From NCBI GenBank assembly GCA_002682825.1, contig NOKP01000014.1:569559-633558 (forward strand): 64,000 nt of DNA. The letters are read 5' to 3'. The notes under the pieces are model-generated. The model saw only the letters and a list, made by a program, of their open reading frames with translations. It made no database searches and was not told the origin of the DNA. Origin of the DNA: Neonectria sp. B-13 (lineage: Eukaryota; Ascomycota; Sordariomycetes; Hypocreales; Nectriaceae). The number at the start of each line of letters is the position of its first letter. Within the stretch, counting starts at the first letter, position 1. Positions 12,701-22,097 of the stretch are shown here, piece by piece. Made by a program: the position numbers and the translations under genes.

Positions 12701-14738
12701 TCGTTGGATTGCAGCAATTCTTTGGCCATTTGCGGCCACTGAGCGCCCTGTCCCGTAAAGACCATCACAACGCCGGACGGCTGGCTTACTTTCGACGTAG
12801 GAGAAACAAGACCAGCTCGCTCTCTCGTGGCCACCATGAAGGCTCGGTGAGTCAGATGCTGGCGGCGGTTGGCCAGTGTATATGCCAGATCTCCAAGGCT
12901 CTCGGGATGGCTTCCGAGGAACTCCTGGTAGCCTTCGGTCATGTTCTTCAGCGACTCAGCCGAGTTGGCAGAGTACACCAGAAGCTGGGGAGTGCGCTGG
13001 TCGGGCTTCGGCTTCGGCTCAATGTTAAAGCTGCGTGCTGAATCGATGATGACATGAGCGTTGGCACCTCCAATGCCGAAAGAGTTGACACTGGCTCTCT
13101 CGTATCGGTCTTTCGGCCACGGCGTCGGCTCCAGAGGGACGGTCAACTTCCTGGACTCGAAAGGGATGTTTGGGTTGGGAGTTGTGAACTTGATGTTGGG
13201 GGGGATGGTCTGGTGCTGCAGGGCCATGACGACTTTCAGGAGCGAAGTTAGACCTGATGCGCCCTCAGAGTGACCTAGGTTTGGCTTGACGGATCCAATG
13301 TAGACGCCCTTGTCACCAAAGACGCGAGCAACTGCGTTGGCTTCGATGGGGTCGCCCACTGGCGTGCCGGTGCCATGGCATTCAACAAAGGCCGTATCCC
13401 CAAAGTCCAGGCCAGCATCGAGGTAAGCCTTTCTCATCATGGACTCATGGCTCTCGGTGTTGGGATATGTCAAGCCAGGAGTCTTTCCATCGTGGTTCGT
13501 CGCCGTTGCCCTGATGACGGCTCGGATGGGATTGTTGTCCCGCAAGGCCGCACTCAGGGGCTTGACATAGATGGCCGTGATGGCCTCGCCACGGCCGTAA
13601 CCGTCGGCATCGGCCGAAAAGCTCTTGCAAGAACCATCCGCGGAGAGAACTCCCTGCTCAGTCATAGCTGTTGTCATGTTCGGGGCCATGATGAGGTTTG
13701 CGCCTCCGACAATGGCAGAGGTGCAGTCACCTCTCTGGATAGCAGCGCAGGCTTCATTGAGGCACACCAGGGCGGCTGAGCATCCAGTGCGGATGGTCAT
13801 GCTAGAATTTCCGTTAGCATTGACAAACAATGAAGAACAAGAGATACACACCTTGGTCCATGAAGATCCATCTCGTATGAGATACGGTTCGACAATAGGA
13901 AGTCACCATAACCTCCCACTCGATGCATTCCCCATTGCTGGGGCTCCTTGGCCCACATCTCGATCCAGTCTTCACCGAAGCTCCCCATGTAGCAGCCTAT
14001 CAAACCTCCCTTGAAGCTGGTCTCGCCAGCATCATCGACACATTCGCGAACGACCTCCAACATCTGTCTCTGATGCGGGTCGGCACGTTCGGCTTCGGTT
14101 CGTCCCAAGTTGAAGAACGACCCATCAATACTTCCGAGATTAACGCTTTCGTCAAGGAAGTAGCCGTATTCCGACTTGACGGATCCGGGTTTCACATGTG
14201 GGGAGTAGTACGCATCCACGTTGTATCTAGACTCGGGAACACGCGTTCGGGCATCTCCTTTGGCGACAAGGAACTCCCATAGTTGCTGAGGGGTGTGCAG
14301 ACCACCTGGTAGACGGCAAGCCATGCCACAAATGGCAATGGGTATCGGTGGTGCAGCTTGAGGAGTGTCACCCTTGGTGCTTCCATTCAAGTGCGTCCCG
14401 CTTGTGGGTGTTTCATTGAAGCCGTTGGTGGATGTCCCATTAGAGCCGTTGGAGTGGTGTCCGTTTGTGCCGTTGGAGCCATTGGCACCGTTGGTGTGCG
14501 TGCCGTTGGTACCATTGGTACCGTTGGAACCATTGGAACCATTTGTGTACGTGCCGTTCGCGCCGTTTGTGTGCGTACCGTTTGTGTGCGTACCGTTGGT
14601 ACCGTTGGTACCGTTGGAACCATTTGTGTGTGTGCCGTTTGCACCGTTAGTGTGCTTGCCATTGGCACCGTTGGTACCGTTGGTGCCATTGGTTCCGTTG
14701 GTGCCGTTTAGGGCGCTGGCATTCTCAGCGTTGGTCAT
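6798..14738 (-). CDS. Highly reducing polyketide synthase, KS-AT-DH-CMeT-ER-KR-ACP
   Basis: Five exons fit in phase: 14738-13852, 13801-9076, 9005-8721, 8652-8237 and 8181-6798, giving 2565 residues. Order with rough positions: Asn-Gly-Thr-rich extension (11-107); KS from 131, active Cys303 in [11 protein letters not shown], histidines in [12 protein letters not shown] and [11 protein letters not shown] with [14 protein letters not shown] near 735; DH with [13 protein letters not shown] near 1045 and [12 protein letters not shown]-methyltransferase with LEIGAGTG near 1467; ER starting at GLNFRDVL near 1870 with HSACGGVG near 1970; KR with IGGLGGLGR near 2183 and SSISG...QANY near 2324; ACP with GMDSLVAIE near 2514. 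Intron 1 splits a Ser codon just before the KS active site. All catalytic motifs are present. There is no thioesterase or reductive release domain, so chain release must be by another enzyme. It shares a 1.2-kb promoter with the oxoamine synthase. Confidence 0.95.
14417..14708 (-). repeat. In-frame minisatellite encoding an Asn-Gly-Thr-rich N-terminus of the polyketide synthase
   Basis: About 290 bp of imperfect 6- to 9-bp and longer units spelling NGT, NGAN, THTNG and GSNG variants, residues 11-107 of the synthase. The unit number is a multiple of codons throughout, so the frame is kept. It precedes the KS and contains no known domain. Confidence 0.85.
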
Positions 14739-15153
14739 GATGGCGTGTAGGTCGTTGAGGAGGAGGTTTCCGTGTCTCTTTTGTGTTTATGAACGTACAA
14801 CGTATCAGAGAATGAAGGAAAGAAGACGAAGGGGGAATCGCGATGACAGGTCAAAGGCTGCCCTAGAGTCCTCGTGAAAGTTTACAAAGATGGGTGTGAG
14901 AATACTGAGAAGCTAGCAGCTTTCAGACTTTGGTCATGTTTAGGATTTGAATGTAGTAGAGAGCACGAGCATCACTTTAAGGACGCGTTGGTCTTGACAA
15001 TATATTCATTATTGATTGATACTCGAGCCCCCTGCCAGAAATCTCGATATGCTATCTCAGGTGTCGAGGTCGCCAGGAACCACTACGCCTCTACCGGAAG
15101 GATCAACGATGGTTCGATCAGAGGAACCCTCATGGCCTTGTCCACGCCGCAAT

Positions 15154-15162
15154 CGGGTTCCG
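15154..15162. promoter_or_regulatory. CGG-N3-CCG element (CGGGTTCCG), copy 1 of the divergent promoter
   Basis: Perfect nonamer, 416 bp from the synthase ATG. Candidate Zn2Cys6 site. Confidence 0.6.
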
Positions 15163-15439
15163 CTGGCCTCCTATCCGTTTCCCAACACTTTCAGCGTCAG
15201 AAACAAGGCCATAGTCCTACACCTAGCCGTAAACACCACTGGAAGCTTGGGAAAGCCAAAACGTGCGTGCTACGACAAATTAGAGAGGCGATGCTAATGG
15301 CCTGACAGGGTCGCGCAATATGGTCTCGCTAGCCTAGGGAGGAAGGAAAGACAGTGGTCCCCCTTCTTTCCCCTAGCTCTGGCTCAGTCTTCGCCTGGAT
15401 GCTGTGAATCGACCCGCAATCGATCCACGGTTGGCTCGC

Positions 15440-15448
15440 CGGAACCCG
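15440..15448. promoter_or_regulatory. CGG-N3-CCG element (CGGAACCCG), copy 2
   Basis: Perfect nonamer. It forms a direct pair with the next copy, with starts 27 bp apart. Confidence 0.6.
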
Positions 15449-15466
15449 CAAATGGGTCGTTGGCGT

Positions 15467-15475
15467 CGGAACCCG
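15467..15475. promoter_or_regulatory. CGG-N3-CCG element (CGGAACCCG), copy 3
   Basis: Perfect nonamer in the same orientation as copy 2. Confidence 0.6.
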
Positions 15476-15577
15476 TGCCGAGACGGACGTGGAAGTGCGT
15501 GCGACTCAGCCTCGGTTGCAACCTACACCGATTCAGAGGGATTCAAGCTAGCAGGGGTTGTGCCAAAAAGACGTTAT

Positions 15578-15586
15578 CGGGTTCCG
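15578..15586. promoter_or_regulatory. CGG-N3-CCG element (CGGGTTCCG), copy 4
   Basis: Perfect nonamer, about 345 bp above the oxoamine synthase ATG. Confidence 0.6.
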
Positions 15587-15930
15587 GGAAGGATTCAGTG
15601 CCCAGAGATTCAGTGACAATTCACAACATCCTTGCTTCGGTGGCGTTGAGTCCCACACTCCAGCAAACGGACATGGGTTACACCATAGACTCAACATCTG
15701 ATGGATGAAGACTCAAGATAGTCTAAGTGACATCTCAACACGCCTTATAATACATATTGCCTCAGAGGGACTATTCCTAGAGCACCAGACACTCTTCATC
15801 TCATCATCCTAACCTCAAATTTACTCAATCATCATCGTTCAGTTCACACGAACAATTCGTTCGAGACTTGTAGCTCGCAAACAACTGTCATCCAACTCAT
15901 ACATCAAACCACCCCAACTACACATTCACA

Positions 15931-17497
15931 ATGACTAACGTTGTGCCTCACATCAAGGATTACCTTCAGGCTCAGGAGCCAAAAGCCCCTCGCATGAAAG
16001 ATGCGCCAGTCTTCTACCGCAATCTTGAGGAGGCGCTCGACACTCGCCGAGCTGACCAGAACCTGATTGTGTTCCGTGATTTCAAGGAGTGCGTCGACTT
16101 CTCCTCCAATGACTTCCTTTCACTGGCAACCAGCGGCCTCCTGCGAATGGCCTTCTTCGACGAGCTTGCGCGCCATCCCAACTTCAGGCTCGGCGCCACA
16201 AGCTCCCGTCTACTCGACGGCAACAGTGGCTACATGGAGACTGTTGAGAAGGAGGTAGCCGAGTTCCACGGTGCCGATGATGCCATCATCGTGAACTCTG
16301 GCTACGAAGCCAATGGTGCCATCTACACGGCCGTTCCCCGTCCTGGAGACGCCATTGTCTACGACGAGCTGGTCCACGCAAGCACTCATGATGGCATGAA
16401 GAACTCCGTGGCCCTGACAAAAGTGTCATTCCGTCACAACGACGTCGACTCTTTTGAGGAGACTCTGGTGTACATCCGTGACACCCAGCCTCTCATCCAA
16501 CAGGGCGCAAGATCCGTCATCATCTCTGTCGAATCTGTCTACAGCATGGACGGAGATGTCTGCCCGCTGAAGGAGTTTGTGGAAATTGCCAAGGAGGTTT
16601 TCCCCCTTGGCAACGCTCAGTTTGTCGTCGATGAAGCTCATGGCACGGGTGTCGTCGGTCGACAGGGAGCTGGTCTTGTCCAGGAACTAGGTCTGGAGAA
16701 TGAGATCGCCATCAGGATGCATACCTTTGGAAAGGCACTGGCATCGAACGGAGGTGAGCTTTTCTGATAATACTGCGCCGTTTCGGGGTACATGTTTTCT
16801 GACACCTAGCCTCAGCCGTGGTTTTGTCGAATTCGACCGTCAAGACCATGCTCATCAACTATGCCCGCGGAGTCATCTACACGACAGCCCCGAGCTTCAT
16901 TGTGCTTGCCGGAATTCGGGCCGGGTACAACCTGCTCAAGGCGGACATGACCAAGCATGTAAGATACATCAACCCCAGCAGACAATCCTCAGTGCAGCAG
17001 GACAAGACAAGGAAAGGAACAAACACTGACAAACATGTACCCGCTAGGCGCAAGAACGTGTGCAATACCTGGTCAAGCTCTTCTTCAAGACGATCCAGGC
17101 GCACCCAGTCTACGAGCGCGCAGCGGAGACAGGCATCCTGCGGGTCCCTCTCTCCGAAGGATGGGAGTCTCGACCCTTCGTGACCCAGGTCGTGCCAGTG
17201 TGGACGCGGCCGAACTCGAACCTCTTCCTGGTCTTCCATCTGCAAATGGCCAAGTACTGTGCGTACCCCATTGACTTCCCCGTGGTTCCCAAGGGCGCAC
17301 CGCGCGTGCGATGCGTCTTCCACAACCACAACACCGACGCCGAGGTCGAGGGCCTGGCGCGTACCCTGTACGAATGGGCCCAGGAGATGCTGGACATTGA
17401 GGATGGAAAGGTCACGAACAAGATCCCCATGGCCGCACGCAAGGCAATTGCCTGGACGTCGGATGCGGAGACGAACGGGAACGGTGTGCACGTTTAG
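15931..17497 (+). CDS. Alpha-oxoamine synthase (PLP-dependent, KBL/AONS/SPT-like)
   Basis: Three exons, 15931-16753, 16810-16958 and 17048-17497, give 473 residues with phases that agree. Family marks: FSSNDFLSLA near the start, GATSSRLLDGNSGYMETVE, HASTHDGMKNS, SVYSMDGDVCPLKE, VVDEAHGTGVVG (cofactor Asp) and HTFGKALASNG with the PLP lysine at about 268, then YTTAPSF in exon 2. Family enzymes join an acyl thioester to an amino acid with loss of CO2, giving a 2-amino-3-ketone. In fumonisin and sphingofungin pathways such an enzyme off-loads the polyketide. It is divergent from a synthase lacking a release domain and shares the CGG-N3-CCG sites, so off-loading is its likely role. A housekeeping serine palmitoyltransferase subunit is much less likely, being longer and membrane-anchored. 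The amino acid used cannot be read from sequence. Confidence 0.9.
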
Positions 17498-19528
17498 ACT
17501 TGTGGTGCTCGTTATTGCGATAGAGAGATAGGGAGGATTGAGAGAGAGCAGAGAGGAGAAAGACATGGGGAGGGGTGGGCGGGGGGGGGCAGGTAGTGAG
17601 ATTGCGGGGGAAGTTCGTAAATTAGTTCGTACCTTGTTTTCGGGATTTCAATCCTTGCAAATTTGACCAGTTCTCTTACGAATAGTGACGAACCCAGGGT
17701 GATTAGTCTTAAATACGGTCCGACGTCTGACTCAAGCGACAGTCACTGCGGATAACAATACAAAACTCTGTCAGGGTGCTTCTTAAGGAGTAAACAAACC
17801 GTCAAGACTGGGCAGTTAGATAAGCATAAGTCGATTTAAAACGTGTTCGTAGGATCTTCTCTTCATGCCGGTTGATTTTCCATTTAACATTAGCTGTAAA
17901 ACCTCTGTGCTCACCTTCCCACGTTTCGGGGGACGATTCGTCTGTGCGGGAGACTAGACCACTGTGGTGATTGGGAGTGGGAGTTTGGTCTAGGAAGAGC
18001 ACCCTGCCGACACGATGGGCCACATACAGCCAGATGCCGCAGACAATGATAAGGCCATTTGAGGTCCTAGATTAGGCACCGAGTTAAGGCTACCAGTAAC
18101 ACGTCCCTGGAACATGGCACTCAGCATGACGTGGCTCTATGCCAAGCGCTCGCCAAGACAATCGAGCTGGCCGTGAAGCGGCTGAGACGTAAACACGGGA
18201 GATTATCCGGCCGTGGACGTAGGAGTAGGTAGCTTTTGGGGACTGGAAGCGCTAGAGGGAAAGGTTGTATTGACGTGTAAGGACAATTGCGTCGCCGCAT
18301 GGAGCTCCCCTGAGAACTGGGATCATGGGATATGGAATATTCGGTCGGTAGCGAAGGGCCGCGAAAGCAGCCGAAGTGGCATTATCAAGTCCGAAGAGGC
18401 GCTTGAACATATGACATTAATAAAAGCAAGACACTTGCAGCAGCATTAGCGTATCTACCGTGCATCAGCCTATCTCTTCTTGCCCCCTGGGAGGCCACCC
18501 GGGTAACGCCTTACCGGAACGTGGGGGCATTGACCAACGGTGTTCGTAGATCGACAGTTCGACTAGTTCCGGCCAGATAAAGATACTTCCATTTTCGGCC
18601 ATACTCAAACTTCCAGTGCCGTCGACCTGCGCCATCCTTAGGTTGTATCAACCGCGAATCGTTCGGCGATGCCGAGATGCGCCGGGGTTCCCTGCCGTGG
18701 CCCTGGTCCCGGCTCCCGGCTTCCCGCCGTGGAACTTCCTGATCCACTCGACGGACTTCTTCCGGTGGGGCGGTGAGGTCCCCCGCACGATTTACAGAGG
18801 AATAGACTACTCCGTAGGATTCGACATGTAACGTCAGCGATGCGTCAGTAGCCACGCGAGGCCCCCGTCACCACTTGCCACTTTGGGAGTGGGAGGCTGA
18901 GTGGTCCGTGGTAGAGCGTCGTATTTCATACGGGGTCAAGAAGTGATTACGACGGTAGTAGCAAGGCAACTTTAAACTGAAGTAAAACAATGGAATAAGG
19001 CACCTCGGTTTGAGAATAACCACTGAAGAAAACAGGCCATCGCCATTTGACTGTTTGCTATGATGGACTCAGAACACATCCAACACTCCCCGCTGCAGAC
19101 TACAAACACCCTTTTACCTAATACCAACTCCCCATTTCCACCTGCCTTCTACAGCGGCTCTATCTACGCGCTAGAGATGTAACATTACAGGCCGACTCGT
19201 CCTTCGTCCCTGGGCGTCGCATGGCATCAAGCACCTTGTGGGCTAACATCAGCACAGGAAGGATCCAGATGTGCCCATGTTTTTTCTAGCTAACGCGCCC
19301 CTGCGGCGAGCTCCAGCCACGTTGACGGGGAAGCGCATCTCGCTTCTAACCGCCCCTAAGTAAGGCTTAGCGCATCACGCCCGATGGCCTACCGGCCCTT
19401 AAGTAAGATTTAGCGCCCGCAAGCACCGATTAATCTGGGCTGGAGCCTGTAGTGTATCTAGTCTGTACTGGAGACGCTGAAACAACACGTCAACCAACAC
19501 GGGACTCACCTTGCAGAGACTCTCCGAG
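17498..19528. other. Intergenic between oxoamine synthase and Zn2Cys6 gene
   Basis: No gene supported. A run of 11 G starts at about 17580. An imperfect direct repeat (CCTAAGTAAGGCTTAGCGC and CTTAAGTAAGATTTAGCGC) lies at about 19354-19415. The stretch just above 19529 should hold the regulator's promoter; I found no CGG-N3-CCG copy there. Confidence 0.5.
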
Positions 19529-22097
19529 ATGCCGTCGCAAGGGAAGAGAAGTTGGGATGCATCTGACGATCACGAGGTATTTTTCCATCCATCTATATAA
19601 GTCGCTGATGGTTGCTGACAACCTGTGTTGGTAGATGGGAAACTCGAAAGACTATCCCGGTATGACCTCATCAATCACTCAAATCCACCCCTCTACGCCC
19701 CATCTAACTCGCCCAACAGTCTGCGACCAGTGTCGCTCACGCAAAATTCGATGCGGCAGAGAACGTCCGCACTGCTCCAATTGCACGCGGCTCGGCTTGG
19801 AATGCGAATGGTTAGGCCAGGGCAAAAGGCCTAACCAGACAATTTGGCTGTGAGTAACTGACGGCCTACGGCTTGGGCCTCGCGTCGCGCTCGAGTTGAC
19901 CGCGTCCTTTTTGCGATTAGGAGCCACGCCGTCACGAGTCTCGGTGACCGACTTGAGAAGCTGGAAAGCGCGATCACTGGCTTGCAGAGCTCACTGGACA
20001 GCCAAAACTTCGAGGCCACCTCGATCCACGCCCGCACTCCGTCTTTCTCAAGTGCAAATACGCCCTGCGGCCGACGCTGCTCAGTCCGAAACGTCAGCGG
20101 CCATGATCGATACTACGGGCCGACGTCCTTCGTCTCGTTGATGCAGGACATGGCCGCGGTTATCCTGGCCAACCTATGCAACGCAGAACAGGGCACTTCG
20201 GGTATAGCAGCCAACGCCGCCGTTGCACGAGAAGAGCTTCTACAGCTGACCAAGCCACATGCCATGTACAGACGCGTCTGCGATGGTTCAGTCCTCACAA
20301 GCCCGCCCCTCGTCATAATCGAGGCCATGATTGATCCTTACTTTGAGATGGTGAATCCGTACATGCCGATATGGACCAAAGAGGGCTTCCGCAGTCTCAT
20401 GGCCTCCGTTATGGGGTCTACCGATGCATCGGATAAGCGCGCGTATGATGTGTGCGCCAACAGTCTTGTTCTCCTAACACTGCAGGCCAAATCACTCCAC
20501 TCTCGGGCAATATCAAGCATGCCTTGCACGGAAGCACCTGCGGCATCTTCCATCGATGTAGACCTGATAAGGTCATTCATCATAAATGCGAAGCGGGCTT
20601 TGGAAAACGTGGAGCTGCTACTGCTCAGTCCCAGCCTCTTAAGTCTACAAGCCATCTTATCTTTGGTTCGTCTCTGGCGGTGAATTACCGGAATTGCATC
20701 AAATACTAATGACACACAGTGCCTCGTCGCACAGACCTCTCTCTCAGAAGATGTCACTGCACTATTATTCAGTTTTGCCGTCCACGTTGCGAAGTCTATT
20801 GGGCTCCACCAAGGGAGCTCATTAAACCACAGCCAAGAGTCTAGCCACAGCGAGCTTCAAGAAAAGCGCAATGTCATATACTGTATGATGTGTCTTAGCA
20901 GGGCAGTATCTTGGTCCTCGGGGTGGTCTTCTATCCTACCCAGTGTCGCTGTCTTTGAGGGCGAGCCAGCGGGCTCTTCTGCCGACGAAGTCACAACCCA
21001 CTTGGCCGCTCGTGTTGCCCTGCTACGACTCGAGGAGCAGGTTTATACTGGCCTGTACTCAGATGAGGCAACGCGGCAAGGCACAAGCGAAACCGGCAAG
21101 ATAGCACTCAGTCGAGGTCGAAAACTCCATGACTGGGCAGCGGAGCACACTGACAACTTCGGAGAGGATGAAGAATGTAGCACGCTTCTGGATTGTTCCC
21201 GAAACGAGCTTGCAATACGATTTTATTCCGTCCAGGCCTTGGCGGTATGGCCGATTGCAGAGGATGCAGAAGCTTCGCATTCACTGCTTGATTTCTCCCG
21301 ACGTTCCCTCCAATTATTCCAGCGTCTCTGGAGGGCGACATCAGAAAGAGGACATTGCCTCAATCTAGTCATGTACGTACTCGTTTATTTCCCAAAGTCT
21401 TGGGGGTTTTCAGGCTATTTTACTCCATCTTTACTGACCTCCAAATCCGTCAAGCAGACTAGTGGCATCATACCCTCCAGTTGCATTCTTCGAGCTCTCG
21501 AAGTATGTATTGTGCAACCAGCCAGCAGGCGATAACGATTTGGAACTACTGCAGTCCTTTAGCAGCATGGTACACACATTTTCGGAATGGGCTGAGGAAA
21601 ATTCCTACATGAAAAGGATGTCAAGCTTTAGCGATATTATCCTGCGGCTAGCCAACGCCTGTGGGGAAAACGAGGCTTCGAGACAAGAGGAAACACTCCC
21701 ACACCCAGCTGCAGCTGGGCAGCAATACACACACGCTCTGGACCTATACCCCGGCTCCGCAAACCACACAGTCCAAACATATGGAGGAGACTCTGTAGCT
21801 TCTTCTTCGACGCACAGCAATTCCACGCCCATATCAGGGATAGCCCAGCCAAGATACCCAATTCCCGACATGGAAGCTGTCCCAGCTGCCGAAACCTCCG
21901 CTTCAACCCTTTCATCTTCTTTGGGCTCATTCGATCCCAGCTTTGAAGGAAGGCTCAGCCCGATCGATGATCTGGATGGATGGATGGTGGATCCCAGGCT
22001 GGGGGAGAGCATGAGAGCGTTACAGCCGAACCTTATGAATGGCTTCATGCTTCAAGATTACAACTCATTTTCACTCGACAGGATTGAGCCCGGATGA
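19529..22097 (+). CDS. Zn2Cys6 transcription factor with fungal-specific TF domain
   Basis: Six exons fit in phase: 19529-19576, 19635-19659, 19720-19849, 19921-20665, 20720-21372 and 21458-22097, giving 746 residues. The binuclear cluster is exact, C-x2-C-x6-C-x6-C-x2-C-x6-C at residues 26-53 (VCDQCRSRKIRC, then HCSNCTRLGLEC). A short coiled segment (LGDRLEKLESAITGLQ) follows, the usual dimerisation element. The middle region, with DPYFEMVNPYMPIW, matches the fungal-specific transcription factor domain. The C-terminus is Ser/Pro-rich with an acidic stretch near the end. The protein binds DNA in the nucleus as a dimer on CGG triplets. It lies 2 kb beyond the oxoamine synthase, on the same strand, and is the best candidate for reading the CGGAACCCG elements. 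Intron 19660-19719 is 60 bp and stop-free, so a retained-intron form stays in frame. Confidence 0.88.

Larger units (their letters stand above)
14739..15930. promoter_or_regulatory. Divergent promoter between polyketide synthase and oxoamine synthase
   Basis: About 1.2 kb with no gene I can support. It holds four perfect copies of CGGAACCCG/CGGGTTCCG between 15154 and 15586. A TATA-like TTATAATA lies near 15744-15752, and a C/A-rich leader typical of fungal 5' UTRs runs up to the oxoamine synthase ATG. Confidence 0.65.

Noticed and set aside
14358..14711. Plus-strand open frames full of Val/Gly/Thr or Pro/Leu repeats
   Set aside because: They are antisense shadows of the Asn-Gly-Thr repeat in the polyketide synthase.
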